Part shown: positions 26,061 to 35,440 of the stretch, piece by piece
Position numbering within the stretch: position 1 is the first letter of the stretch
How the letters are laid out: every line of letters starts with the position of its first letter
NCBI GenBank assembly: GCA_023252155.1
Contig: JAHEXJ010000007.1
Location: 1 to 52,235, forward strand
DNA: 52,235 nt
From: Actinomycetes bacterium
Lineage (GTDB): Bacteria; Actinomycetota; Actinomycetes; Nanopelagicales; Nanopelagicaceae
Reading direction: 5' to 3'
Program-made: the position numbers and the translations under genes
Notes under the pieces: generated by a model
Told to the model about the DNA's origin: nothing
The model's database searches: none
The model's input: the letters and a program-made list of their open reading frames with translations, nothing else

Positions 26061-27886
26061 GTGGGCGCATTAAAGATGAAGACGTCGCATACATTCGCGA
26101 TCGTGCCCCGATTGATGAAATTGTCGGTGATTTTGTACAACTAAAGAATGCCGGCGGGGGACAGAAGAAAGGTCTTTGCCCCTTCCATGATGAAAAATCG
26201 CCCTCTTTCCACGTAACGCCTAGCAAGGGATATTTTCATTGCTTTGGCTGCCAGGTGGGCGGAGATGTCATTGCTTTTCTTATGAAGATTGACCACCTTT
26301 CCTTTACCGAGGCCGTTGAACGCCTTGCCGAACGAATTGGTTACACCCTCCGTTACGAAGAAAGTAAAACGGGTAAGTCTGCACCAACTGGACAACGTTC
26401 GCGGCTCATTGCTGCAAATGCACTCGCTGCGAAGTTCTATCAGGATCAGCTTAACCAATCACCTCAAGCCCAAGTTGGCAGAGAACTTCTCACCAAACGA
26501 GGTTTCGACAAGGATGCGTGCGCGAGCTTTGAGGTTGGTTACGCACCTGACGAGTGGGATGCGTTGACGAAATACATGCGCGGCCAAGGCTTCACAATTG
26601 ATGAGCTAGAACTTGCTGGACTTTCCAAGATGGGACAGCGAGGTCCGATTGACCGTTTTCGAAATCGGTTAATGTGGCCGATCCGAGATATTTCAGGCGA
26701 TGTAGTTGGATTTGGTGCCAGGAAACTTGCGAGCGACGAGGTTGATTCCGGGCCAAAATATCTAAACACCCCCGAAACTCCTATCTACAAAAAGAGTCAA
26801 GTGCTCTACGGGCTTGATCGCGCCAAGAAGGAGATCGCTAAGAAACGCCAGGTCGTTATCGTCGAGGGGTACACCGATGTGATGGCCGCGCATCTTGCAG
26901 GAATTCCTACTGCGGTCGCCACGTGCGGAACTGCCTTTGGACCTGACCACATCCGAATTCTTCGCCGGCTGCTCATGGATGATGATGCGTTCAGGGGCGA
27001 AGTGATTTTCACATTTGATGGAGATGCCGCCGGACAAAAAGCCGCGCTTCGAGCTTTTAGTGATGACCAGAAATTTGTTACACAGACTTTTGTAGCGGTG
27101 GAACCAAGCGGATTAGACCCGGCAGAGCTTCGACTAGAAAAGGGCGATCTGGCGCTTCGGGATTTGATCGCACGTCGGGTGCCGCTTTTCGAATTTGCAA
27201 TTCGCACCGAACTACATCAGCACAATCTCGGAAGCGCCGAAGGTCGAGTCAACGCGCTCAACGCTGCGGCTCCGATTGTTGGTCAGATTCGCGATAAATC
27301 TCTTCGACCTGAATATGTGCGATTGCTTGCTGGCTGGCTCGGAGTAGAAGTGGAAACGGTCGCAAAAGCCGTCGCGCAAGGTGCGTCGACAATCGCTCGC
27401 GAAGAACCCGCGGAAGTTGTTGATTCCTCATGGCGACCAAGTCCTTCCGAACCACGTCTGGCGCTCGAACGTGAAGTTCTAAAGGCACGACTTCAAATGC
27501 CAGAACTCGTTGTTGGCTGGCTCGAAATTGAGGGAGAGGCATTCACGCATCCCGCATATCGGCAACTTCGGATTCTTATCGATGAACATGTGGATGCCAA
27601 AGTGCGTATGGACCAAACAACTGACGAGCGAATGAAGGCCTTGGTTGCTGAACTCTCCGTCGAACCCATTCGCACCGACGGAGAAATATCGGGTCGCTAC
27701 GTTCAAAGCATTGTTGCCAGGCTTAGGGAAGTATCGTTGAGTCGGAAAATTGCTGAACTTAAATCAACCCTTCAGCGCATTAATCCCGTGACCGACGAAG
27801 CCGAGTACACCTCACTTTTTACCGATTTAGTTGCTCTAGAGGCGGCACGGCGGGTACTCCACGACCTCGCGCTAGGCGAGATTTAG
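26057..27886 (+). CDS. dnaG: DNA primase
   Basis: Makes RNA primers at the replication fork. The 609 residues have the zinc site Cys41, His44, Cys62, Cys65 (CPFH...CFGC), the RNA polymerase core with TPETPIYKKSQVLYGLDRAK, and the Toprim motif VVIVEGYTDVMAAH near 270. ATCGTAFG and the acidic pair in FTFDGDAAGQKAA follow. The C-terminal helicase-binding domain is the long helical tail. The GTG start overlaps the dgt stop by four bases. A leucine and glutamate rich end and no zinc loss suggest it is fully functional. Confidence 0.95.
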   Translation: MSGRIKDEDVAYIRDRAPIDEIVGDFVQLKNAGGGQKKGLCPFHDEKSPSFHVTPSKGYFHCFGCQVGGDVIAFLMKIDHLSFTEAVERLAERIGYTLRYEESKTGKSAPTGQRSRLIAANALAAKFYQDQLNQSPQAQVGRELLTKRGFDKDACASFEVGYAPDEWDALTKYMRGQGFTIDELELAGLSKMGQRGPIDRFRNRLMWPIRDISGDVVGFGARKLASDEVDSGPKYLNTPETPIYKKSQVLYGLDRAKKEIAKKRQVVIVEGYTDVMAAHLAGIPTAVATCGTAFGPDHIRILRRLLMDDDAFRGEVIFTFDGDAAGQKAALRAFSDDQKFVTQTFVAVEPSGLDPAELRLEKGDLALRDLIARRVPLFEFAIRTELHQHNLGSAEGRVNALNAAAPIVGQIRDKSLRPEYVRLLAGWLGVEVETVAKAVAQGASTIAREEPAEVVDSSWRPSPSEPRLALEREVLKARLQMPELVVGWLEIEGEAFTHPAYRQLRILIDEHVDAKVRMDQTTDERMKALVAELSVEPIRTDGEISGRYVQSIVARLREVSLSRKIAELKSTLQRINPVTDEAEYTSLFTDLVALEAARRVLHDLALGEI

Positions 27887-27964
27887 CGTGGAAAGGGAGG
27901 ATTTCGAGCCACCCGTTCTGGTGCGCTAGAGTTTGCGCCTGTTGCACCCTATGAATTAAGTCAG

Positions 27965-28037
27965 TCCCTGATAGCTCAATTGGCAGAGCAGCCGGCTGTT
28001 AACCGGCAGGTTCTTGGTTCGAGTCCAAGTCAGGGAG
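27965..28037 (+). tRNA. tRNA-Asn (GTT)
   Basis: Folds as a full cloverleaf: acceptor TCCCTGA with TCAGGGA, D arm GCTC/GAGC, anticodon stem GCCGG/CCGGC with loop CTGTTAA (anticodon GTT at 27998-28000), and T arm CTTGG-TTCGAGT-CCAAG. Discriminator base G. The CCA end is not encoded. No integrase or repeated tRNA end lies nearby. Confidence 0.97.
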
Positions 28038-28071
28038 CAAATACTCAAGGTTGGGATATATTCTTAAGATC

Positions 28072-28980
28072 ATGGCTTCCCCAGCACGTACATTTATTCG
28101 ATCGGTTGTCGCGTCGTGGCGGGCCCAATCACCTGCCGTACGCGTAATTCGCCTCTGGCTCGGTATTACCTGGGTATATGGCGGCTGGAACAAGGCAACT
28201 GATCCTGGTTTTCTAAGCGTGACTGGTCGCGACTACATCGGCAAGCAATTGACTGGGTACGCGGGCAACTCTCCTCTTGGATTCCTATTCCGCCGAATGA
28301 TCGAACATGCCCCCCTTGTCGGAATCGGCGTCACGATTACCGAGTTCGCCATCGGTATCGCAACACTCCTTTGGATCGCGCCGACCTTCGTCGCATTCAT
28401 TGGCTTCATCATGTCAATGGGATTGTGGATTGCGGCGACTTGGCATGTGCATCCATATTTCTTGGGTAGCGATACCGCATATGCAATCTTGTGGCTTTCC
28501 TATTTCCTGACGCTTGTCGGCAAACGACGGAAAATCGACGTTGCACTTGATCGACGCGGAGCAATTCGAATTGGTGGGTTAGGTGTTGTATCCGTTGCCG
28601 CAATGCTGGTGGGCAAGTTCATTTTCCAACCATCGACTTCGAGCCCTGCCCCTGTGGCTTCGGGGACTGGCGCTGCGGCTCCCAATCAAATAATTAAGCT
28701 TGCTGATATGCCAGTGGGTCAGACACATGAGTTTGCAACCCCAGACGGGCAGCCAGCCATTCTTTTCCGGACAAAAAACGGAGTCTTCGCGTATTCAGAA
28801 ATATGCACGCATCAAGGTTGCACGGTTTCATACTCAGCCCCGGATAAGGCGCTCGTTTGCCCTTGTCACGGCGCGGTTTACGACGCCTTCAACAGTGCGG
28901 CGGTGATCGCAGGTCCCGCGCCTTCGCCTCTTCCTCCCGTGAAAGTAGCTATCAACGGTGATTGGATTGTGCTTGCCTAA
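28072..28980 (+). CDS. DoxX-Rieske fusion membrane protein
   Basis: A 302-residue protein joining two parts. Residues 1 to about 180 are a DoxX/TQO-like four-helix membrane region (LGITWVYGGWNKATDPGF, then helices). After a Ser/Ala/Pro linker, a Rieske domain near 215-302 has CTHQGC and CPCHG, the Cys-His pairs that hold a [2Fe-2S] cluster. The linker places the cluster outside the membrane. It is probably an electron-transfer protein; the donor and acceptor are unknown. The ATG at 28072 starts the clean N terminus; TATATT nine bases upstream is a likely -10. It lies 34 bases after tRNA-Asn. Confidence 0.85.
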   Translation: MASPARTFIRSVVASWRAQSPAVRVIRLWLGITWVYGGWNKATDPGFLSVTGRDYIGKQLTGYAGNSPLGFLFRRMIEHAPLVGIGVTITEFAIGIATLLWIAPTFVAFIGFIMSMGLWIAATWHVHPYFLGSDTAYAILWLSYFLTLVGKRRKIDVALDRRGAIRIGGLGVVSVAAMLVGKFIFQPSTSSPAPVASGTGAAAPNQIIKLADMPVGQTHEFATPDGQPAILFRTKNGVFAYSEICTHQGCTVSYSAPDKALVCPCHGAVYDAFNSAAVIAGPAPSPLPPVKVAINGDWIVLA

Positions 28981-29011
28981 GCGTTGCAAGTGGGCTAAAA
29001 CTCTAATCAAA

Positions 29012-29079
29012 CTTTCAGCCAATCGTTAGTTTAGCGATACTCTAAATCGCTAAGTTGTCGTTATCGCTTTAGCTGAAAG
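29012..29079 (+). promoter_or_regulatory. Nested inverted repeats before htrA
   Basis: Outer arms CTTTCAGC (29012-29019) and GCTGAAAG (29072-29079) enclose TTAGCGAT (29031-29038) and ATCGCTAA (29046-29053). If all is transcribed, the outer stem hides the GAAAGG ribosome site of htrA. If instead TTTCAG-N17-GATACT (29013-29041) is the promoter, the repeats act as DNA operators. The sequence alone does not decide. Confidence 0.45.
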
Positions 29080-29087
29080 GTTGAGAC

Positions 29088-30236
29088 ATGTCTCAAATTG
29101 TGAAAGATGTGAAGACCCGAATTGGTCAATCGACATCATTAAAAGTCGGCGTTGGATTCTTACTCGGAGCCACAATTGTTGGAGGAGTCGCTACCGCCGT
29201 AACGCCCACATCTCCTGCCCTGAAGGCGTGCATTGATAACAGGACCGCTGCTATGTATTACTCCGCGGACGGAACCTGCCTGAAGACTCGAACCCTTGTA
29301 GACCTGGGCGCTGGCTCAGGGATGAGTGTTAAGACTGTTGCCGCGGCTGCCACACCAAGCGTCGTTTCGGTAGATGTCACAACCGCCACGGGCGGAGATA
29401 CAGGCTCTGGTTCGATCATTCAAACGAGCGCGACATCAAGTTACATACTTACCAACAACCACGTCATTGATGCGGCATTTGGAGGAGCTGGAACAATCGA
29501 TATCGAATTTAACAACGGGGACACGGCACGTGCCTCCATTGTTGGTCGGAACACGACCTATGACTTGGCAGTTCTCAAGGTTCAAAAGGGAAATCTCCCA
29601 GTAATTGCATTCGGAGATTCGTCAAAATTGAGCATTGGAGATCCAGTGGTTGCCATCGGCTCGCCTTTGGGGCTCGCCAGTACCGTGACAAGTGGAATCG
29701 TCTCGGCGCTAAATCGCCCGGTCACGACAGGAAACGTCGGAGCCGAGTCATATATCGACGCTATCCAAACTGACGCCGCAATTAATCCAGGAAATTCTGG
29801 TGGCGCCCTGCTTGATTCGCAGGGAAGAATTGTTGGAGTCAACTCGGCGATCGCCTCGCTCTCCTCAGGTAGCACAAGTGGAAGCATCGGTCTTGGATTC
29901 TCAATTCCAATCAACGAAGCAAAGCGAGTTGCAACCGAAATTATCAATACTGGTACTTCCACGAAGCCAGTTCTTGGGGTGTACTTCGACGGAACTTATA
30001 CCGGCGTTGGAGCAAGGATCTCGAGTGTGAGCGCGGGACAAGCCGCCGATCTTGCTGGTATTCCTGCTGGCGCGGTCATCCGTTCTATCGATGGGATCAG
30101 AATTGCCGATGAGGTGACAGCCGTTGTTCGTATCCGTTCATATGCTCCTGGAGCGGTCGTCTCGATCGTGGCGGACTTGCCATCTGGGACTTCCAAGACC
30201 TTCAAAGTCACACTCGGATCCGCTCCATCTCCATAA
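29088..30236 (+). CDS. HtrA/DegP-like serine protease with PDZ domain
   Basis: Membrane-anchored quality-control protease, 382 residues. One TM segment (about 19-38) leads into a short Cys-containing linker (Cys48, Cys64) similar to a surface motif of other actinobacterial proteins. The trypsin-like domain has His125 (TNNHVID), Asp159 (TYDLAVLK) and Ser237 (NPGNSGGALLD). A PDZ domain covers about 295-375 (GARISSVSAGQAADLAGIPA). It should act outside the membrane on misfolded proteins. GAAAGG lies before the ATG at 29088 and may be hidden by a hairpin, hinting at control by temperature or a repressor. Confidence 0.92.
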   Translation: MSQIVKDVKTRIGQSTSLKVGVGFLLGATIVGGVATAVTPTSPALKACIDNRTAAMYYSADGTCLKTRTLVDLGAGSGMSVKTVAAAATPSVVSVDVTTATGGDTGSGSIIQTSATSSYILTNNHVIDAAFGGAGTIDIEFNNGDTARASIVGRNTTYDLAVLKVQKGNLPVIAFGDSSKLSIGDPVVAIGSPLGLASTVTSGIVSALNRPVTTGNVGAESYIDAIQTDAAINPGNSGGALLDSQGRIVGVNSAIASLSSGSTSGSIGLGFSIPINEAKRVATEIINTGTSTKPVLGVYFDGTYTGVGARISSVSAGQAADLAGIPAGAVIRSIDGIRIADEVTAVVRIRSYAPGAVVSIVADLPSGTSKTFKVTLGSAPSP

Positions 30237-30315
30237 GGAATTCTGCGGGCCTGATTGAAATCGGAAATTTACATGTAGTTCATGTGCAGAAAGTGGTGTC
30301 GGGATAAGGTGAGAC

Positions 30316-30555
30316 ATGGCGATTTTTAGATTACATGTCTCACTTCCTGACCGACCAGGCTCACTTGGTGCGGTCGCATCGGCTATCGGTTTCGCCGGTG
30401 GCGACATTCGCGGACTAGTCGTCATGAAAAGCGAAGAAGGTCGTGGTTACGACGACATTACCGTTGCGATTCCAGGGAGCGATCCGACTGATCTGCTTAA
30501 TATTCTTGGCGATATTGGCGGAGTCGAAGTCCTCCGCATCGTGCCAGTCGAATAA
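30316..30555 (+). CDS. ACT domain protein
   Basis: A 79-residue protein that is one ACT domain: FRLHVSLPDRPGSLGAVASA, then GGDIRGLVV, DDITVAIPG and a closing strand VEVLRIVPVE. ACT domains bind amino acids and act as regulators; here it is not joined to an enzyme. AAGGTGAG precedes the ATG. It ends directly against the convergent glpK stop. The ligand and partner are unknown. Confidence 0.85.
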   Translation: MAIFRLHVSLPDRPGSLGAVASAIGFAGGDIRGLVVMKSEEGRGYDDITVAIPGSDPTDLLNILGDIGGVEVLRIVPVE

Positions 30556-32052
30556 TTAATCGACCCAATCTAACGATCGAGCCACAGTCTTTTTCCATTG
30601 GTCGATTCCTGCATTTCTCTCTTCCGGGGTACTGCTTGGATGCCACGTTTGAGATCGTTGCCATTGAATCCGTATTTCATTCAAAGTCCAGAAACCAACC
30701 GCGAGTCCTGCCGCGTAAGCCGCGCCGAGCGCCGTGGTTTCTTGAATTTGCGGTCTCACAATTTCAAATCCCAAAATATCTGATTGCATCTGCATGCAGA
30801 GCGCGTTGGATGTAATCCCCCCGTCGACTCTCATTTCGGTTAGCGCAATGCCACTGTCGTTGGACATGGCATCAAGAATTTCCTTTGTTTGATAGCAGAT
30901 GGCCTCCAAAGTGGCACGGGCCAAGTGAGCCTTTGTCGCTGCTCTCGTAAGTCCAACAATTACTCCCCGTGCATCACTTCGCCAATAGGGTGCGAAAAGT
31001 CCAGAGAAGGCAGGGACAAAATAAACTCCTCCGTTGTCTTTGACGGAGGAAGCTAATGACTCGATTTCACTCGCTTCAGAAATTACTCCCAATTGATCAC
31101 GCAACCATTGGATTGCCGATCCAGTGACAGCTACGGAGCCCTCGAGAGCAAAATGTGCTGGACCGTTTTCGAATTTGAAGAGCACTGTGGTGAGTAAGCC
31201 GTTCTTTGACTTCACTTTCGAAGTGCCCGTATTCAATAAGGCAAAATTGCCCGTGCCGTATGTGGTTTTGGACTGACCCTTATCAAAGCAGGCTTGTCCC
31301 ACCATTGCGGCTTGTTGGTCGCCAAGGATTGCCGCGATGGGAATGCAGGCTTTGAACGGTCCGTTCGCATCCGTCATCGCGAATTTGCCGGATGAGGGCT
31401 TAATTTCGGGAAGAACCGAACGTGGGATTTTGAAAATATCGAGTAATTCCGAATCCCAATCAAGGGTGTCAAGGTTCATGAGAAGTGTGCGACTTGCGTT
31501 GGTCACGTCGGTGCAATGGACGCCTTCTTTGACCCCGCCCGATAGGTTCCAAAGAAGCCAAGAGTCGATCGTGCCCGCCCTGGCCGTGCCGGCCTCGATT
31601 GCTTCATGAATGGCGGGCCTGTTTTCGAGCATCCAGTGCAATTTGCTTGCTGAAAAATATGGAGCAACCGTTAGTCCGGTTCGCTCCCGGAGAATTGTCG
31701 AATCTTTAGTCGAAATCGAAGAGAGGTATTCGCTGGTTCGGGTGTCTTGCCAGACAATCGCGTTTCCAAGTGGTTTTCCCGTACTAATGTCCCAGAACAA
31801 AGCAGTTTCGCGTTGGTTGGTAATTCCGACGGCTACTAGGTCCTCACCCTTGATCCCCGCTTTTTGCAATGCAAGGACGATGACTTCTTGAGTTCGGGCC
31901 CAAATTTCGGCGCCATCGTGTTCAACCCAACCTGGCTGACTAAGTATTTGCTGATGTTCACGTTGGTGTTGAGCGACAACCTTTCCTTCGTGGTCGAAAA
32001 TCATAAACCGGGTGCTACTTGTACCTTGATCCAAACTTCCGATGAAAGACAT
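30556..32052 (-). CDS. glpK: Glycerol kinase
   Basis: Phosphorylates glycerol to glycerol 3-phosphate. The 498 residues have the FGGY kinase marks: SLDQGTSSTRFMIFDHEG at the start, TNQRETALFWDISTGKPL-like, and AGTIDSWLLWNLSGG. GDQQAAMVGQACFDKG and the C-terminal MRVDGGITSNALCMQMQSDI follow. The ATG at 32052 has GAGGTGG upstream. Divergent from glpD across a 60-base gap, so glycerol uptake into glycolysis needs only these two steps; no GlpF or GlpR is in the window. Confidence 0.96.
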   Translation of the reverse strand: MSFIGSLDQGTSSTRFMIFDHEGKVVAQHQREHQQILSQPGWVEHDGAEIWARTQEVIVLALQKAGIKGEDLVAVGITNQRETALFWDISTGKPLGNAIVWQDTRTSEYLSSISTKDSTILRERTGLTVAPYFSASKLHWMLENRPAIHEAIEAGTARAGTIDSWLLWNLSGGVKEGVHCTDVTNASRTLLMNLDTLDWDSELLDIFKIPRSVLPEIKPSSGKFAMTDANGPFKACIPIAAILGDQQAAMVGQACFDKGQSKTTYGTGNFALLNTGTSKVKSKNGLLTTVLFKFENGPAHFALEGSVAVTGSAIQWLRDQLGVISEASEIESLASSVKDNGGVYFVPAFSGLFAPYWRSDARGVIVGLTRAATKAHLARATLEAICYQTKEILDAMSNDSGIALTEMRVDGGITSNALCMQMQSDILGFEIVRPQIQETTALGAAYAAGLAVGFWTLNEIRIQWQRSQTWHPSSTPEERNAGIDQWKKTVARSLDWVD

Positions 32053-32112
32053 CAACCACCTCGCTTTGGCGATAGATTACACTGCACCTAAGCAGAGACC
32101 GGAGTGGGGAGC

Positions 32113-33789
32113 ATGATGTTTGATTCGCGACTAGATCCGCAACAACATCGCGATGCCCTCAAAGCCCTTGCAACGGAAAAGTTCGATGTCCTCGTCCTTG
32201 GCGGGGGTATTACAGGTGTCGGCGCCGCCCTTGATGCCGCGTCACGAGGTTTGCGCGTAGCGCTAGTCGAAGCGCATGATCTCGCGTCGGGAACTTCGAG
32301 CCGCTCCAGCAAGCTCATCCACGGCGGTCTGCGATATTTGGAACAGTACGATTTTCGCCTTGTGCGCGAGGCGCTTCAGGAACGTGAAGCGCTCGTCACT
32401 TCCCTAGCGCCTCATCTTGTAAAGCCAGTGGCATTTCTTTACCCACTCCATGAGAAACTCAAAGATCGCACCTACGTTGGCGCCGGACTTGCCCTGTACG
32501 ACGTACTTCGCGGATTTCAGCGCGCTCTGCCGTGGCATAAACACTTAAGCCAGAAGAACGTGGCCCAAGTGGCACCGTCCTTGAGACAAGACATCGTGAC
32601 GGGAGCGATTAAGTACTTCGACGCCCAAGTCGATGATGCTCGCTACACGATGATGGTTGCCCGAACAGCGGCTCGTCATGGTGCAGTAATTGCAACTGGT
32701 GTCTCGTGCGAGTCCTTGATTAAAGAAGGAAAGAGAGTCGTGGGGGCGGTCGTACGTAATATGGAGACGGGCGAACTCATTCACGTTAGCGCCGGTGTCA
32801 CGGTGATGTGTGCGGGTGTCTGGAGCGACGAACTCCACGAGAAATTTGGTCTCAAAGCGGGATACGAAGTTCGAATGAGTAAGGGAGCTCACATTGTGCT
32901 TCCTGGTTCGACCATCAAGTCCGATGTCGGCATCATCCTAAAAACTCCAGTGTCCGTTCTTTTTGTTATTCCCTGGGAAGATAAATGGATTGTTGGAACG
33001 ACAGATACTGAATACAACGGCGACCGAAATGAGCCACTCGCCAATCGCGACGACATTGACTACATCCTTGCGCAAGCAAACAGAGTTCTCGAACCTCAGC
33101 TTAAGGCCGAGGACATCATTGGCGTTTACGCGGGACTAAGGCCTTTGGTCTCCAGAAAGGCAGATGCTTCGACAACGAAGCTCTCGCGCGAGCATACGGT
33201 CGATCGACCCGCACCTGGATTTGTGAGCATCGCCGGCGGCAAATACACGACATATCGCGTTATGGCAGAAGACGTTCTCGATCTTGCGTGCAAGGAGTTG
33301 AAGAAGGAGATCCGAGAATCGGCCACCGATCGACTTCCAATTGTCGGTGCCGACGGTTACAACGCCTTAGTTCAGCAGATTAGTTTGATTTCTGCTGAGA
33401 CGCGTTTGACTGAAGCAACGGTGACTCATTTGCTGAACCGTTACGGTTCGCTCATAAGTGAAATACTGGAATTGATTTCAAAGGATTCTTCTTTGTCTAC
33501 GCCGCTCAGTTCAGATCTGCCCTACCTGCGAGCAGAAATTCATTATGCGGTAAGCCACGAAGGAGCGCGGTCTGTCGAAGACGTTGTTGCTCGGCGAACG
33601 CGAATGGCCTTTGAAGCCAAGGAGAACGGCTCAGCGCTACTTGAGGAAATTGCCGAGATTATTGCTCCCCTACTTGATTGGAGCAAGAAAGAGCGGGCAG
33701 AATCGGTACACCAATACCAAGTGATTCTTGAGCGCGAAAGAGCCGAAGCCGCAAGACTTCTAGAGCAAGATAGCGTGGTTAATTCTTAA
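32113..33789 (+). CDS. glpD: Glycerol-3-phosphate dehydrogenase, aerobic
   Basis: FAD enzyme at the inner membrane surface that oxidises glycerol 3-phosphate to dihydroxyacetone phosphate and feeds quinone. The start is ATG 32113 or 32116 (GGAGTGGGGAG upstream). Residues near 28-60 are the FAD fold, DVLVLGGGITGVGAALDAAS. SSRSSKLIHGGLRYLEQYDF is the family signature, with GLRPLV, SIAGGKYTTYR and a helical C-terminal domain. Paired with glpK by divergent promoters. The last 11 bases overlap the end of the convergent lysozyme gene. Confidence 0.95.
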   Translation: MMFDSRLDPQQHRDALKALATEKFDVLVLGGGITGVGAALDAASRGLRVALVEAHDLASGTSSRSSKLIHGGLRYLEQYDFRLVREALQEREALVTSLAPHLVKPVAFLYPLHEKLKDRTYVGAGLALYDVLRGFQRALPWHKHLSQKNVAQVAPSLRQDIVTGAIKYFDAQVDDARYTMMVARTAARHGAVIATGVSCESLIKEGKRVVGAVVRNMETGELIHVSAGVTVMCAGVWSDELHEKFGLKAGYEVRMSKGAHIVLPGSTIKSDVGIILKTPVSVLFVIPWEDKWIVGTTDTEYNGDRNEPLANRDDIDYILAQANRVLEPQLKAEDIIGVYAGLRPLVSRKADASTTKLSREHTVDRPAPGFVSIAGGKYTTYRVMAEDVLDLACKELKKEIRESATDRLPIVGADGYNALVQQISLISAETRLTEATVTHLLNRYGSLISEILELISKDSSLSTPLSSDLPYLRAEIHYAVSHEGARSVEDVVARRTRMAFEAKENGSALLEEIAEIIAPLLDWSKKERAESVHQYQVILERERAEAARLLEQDSVVNS

Positions 33790-35440
33790 TCTGATATTTG
33801 CAACTATCGACAACTGGCGCCGGACTTGGTTTTGTAGTCGGCGTGGGTGTTGCAGTTGGAGATGAGGTTGGGGTGGGTGTCGGGGTCGGAGTCGGAGCCG
33901 GCAAGATAGTTAGTTGAACGGGAGCCGAACTCGTTGCATGAGTACCTGAAACGTCAGTAAATACGATGGATCCGTTCCACGTTCCAGCGGGTAAACCTTT
34001 GACGGTGAGGGTCCAACTGCCGCTGGATGAGCGCACTGCGCTTTGAATAGGTGTCAGATTAAGGCCGCTGAGTGGGTCGGTACTAAATTTCACTGTCCCT
34101 GTGACCACAGGTAGCCCAGTTGGGCGATTCACGTCGACCATGAAGACCACGGGTTTATTCGCGGTCGAAGCGAGCGTTGATTTTACGGTTGTCACGCTCG
34201 GTTCGAGCACTGGCATGAGGTCGGCGGCTTGTGGTGTCCATGTGCCTTGTACCAATTCCAAAAAGGCGTCGGGTGTGCCACGGAAAACGTCGAGATCGAC
34301 TCGAGTACCTGGTACTCCATATTTACCTGCAATGCCACAAGATGTGTATTGCCAGACTGTCCAGAGAGATGAGCAATCTGCGGTGGTCCATGAACTCACA
34401 AAACATCCAGCCGTTTTAAGTCCAGGTTGAGAGAGCGGATCAAATGGGTTTAGAGAGTAGTGAGCAACCCACAATGGATATTGCAATAGGTCGGCGCTTC
34501 GCGTCATAGCGTTTTCCAAGAACTGAGGATAGGAATAAATGATGGGTGCGCGACCGGTTTTATCGGCGACTGCGGCAAGCCATGTTGTCGCCCACAAAGT
34601 TACAAAGTTGCGAGATGTGTATTTTGTGCAGGTGCCGCTGCTAGAAACGCGGACACAGTTGTTCTCCAGATCCAGGGCAAATGAGAGATCTCGGTTGGTG
34701 TAGCCGCCCAAACTCGCAAGTCGCCAAATGGCCTTCTGTGCCTGAGCCTGCGCATCGCGAACAATGATTGCAGTATCCGTGCTGTCGGGGAGCGTGGCGT
34801 AGTAGTAATACCCTGTATAAATGCCCGCAGATTGAGCCGCGTTATGGTCCATGACTAGGTATTTCAACGCCTGAGCATCGGCGAGATCATGACTATCGGC
34901 CGCCTTAATCATGACGAATCGAATGCCCGCCTTGTACATCTTCACAAAATCAATCGGCGCATCGGCGGGATGCTGCCATTTGCTGATATCCATGCCGTGG
35001 ATTCGACCACCTGGCCCCTGTTCAGTAATCAGCGACGTTGGGTCAGGGTTGCTCATTACTGGAATCTGTTTAACGGTCACCGAACGGGCGACTGAATATA
35101 TTCTTTTAGAACCAATGACTGCGACGGCTCGATAGTTCACTTTTGCATTAAGCGCTGTGGCTACGGCTTCAACTTTCCATGTGCCAGATGGCGTTGTCGT
35201 CGCGGTCAGGGTGGTTCCTTGCCACTTGCCCTTGATTTGGACTTCTATCTTCACCTTTTGCGCCTTAATAACTGGTTTTATTTGCCCATACAGGGTGACG
35301 ATCGGATCGGTGGCACTTGGCGTCTGTCTTACGGTCATTGAAAGCTTAAAAGTTGTTGCTACGGCTGAGGAAAGGTTGGAATTAGCAGCCGCAATGAGGA
35401 GGCAGAGCAGTAACGGGAAGGTGCGGTTTGAAATCTTCAT
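33779..35440 (-). CDS. Secreted GH25 lysozyme-like muramidase
   Basis: An exported cell wall hydrolase of 553 residues. It has a signal peptide (1 to about 28), an Ig-like region (about 30-125) and a GH25 domain (about 145-395). The catalytic acids are Asp151 (GMDISKWQ) and Asp257/Glu259 (FALDLEN), and WQYTSCG with VDLDVFRG closes the barrel. A second Ig-like domain (about 415-513) is followed by a Pro-Thr rich tail (514-541) ending in a short unmatched piece. It cuts peptidoglycan glycan strands, for growth or against rivals. The ATG overlaps the stop of a small upstream gene (ATGA). Confidence 0.9.
   Translation of the reverse strand: MKISNRTFPLLLCLLIAAANSNLSSAVATTFKLSMTVRQTPSATDPIVTLYGQIKPVIKAQKVKIEVQIKGKWQGTTLTATTTPSGTWKVEAVATALNAKVNYRAVAVIGSKRIYSVARSVTVKQIPVMSNPDPTSLITEQGPGGRIHGMDISKWQHPADAPIDFVKMYKAGIRFVMIKAADSHDLADAQALKYLVMDHNAAQSAGIYTGYYYYATLPDSTDTAIIVRDAQAQAQKAIWRLASLGGYTNRDLSFALDLENNCVRVSSSGTCTKYTSRNFVTLWATTWLAAVADKTGRAPIIYSYPQFLENAMTRSADLLQYPLWVAHYSLNPFDPLSQPGLKTAGCFVSSWTTADCSSLWTVWQYTSCGIAGKYGVPGTRVDLDVFRGTPDAFLELVQGTWTPQAADLMPVLEPSVTTVKSTLASTANKPVVFMVDVNRPTGLPVVTGTVKFSTDPLSGLNLTPIQSAVRSSSGSWTLTVKGLPAGTWNGSIVFTDVSGTHATSSAPVQLTILPAPTPTPTPTPTSSPTATPTPTTKPSPAPVVDSCKYQIKN

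Noticed and set aside
27965-28039. tRNA-Asn as an integration site for a mobile element
   Set aside because: No integrase, no repeated tRNA end and ordinary genes on both sides.
33833-33900. Repeat tract at the end of the lysozyme gene as a variable locus
   Set aside because: It encodes an ordinary Pro-Thr linker with mixed codons, not a clean tandem repeat.
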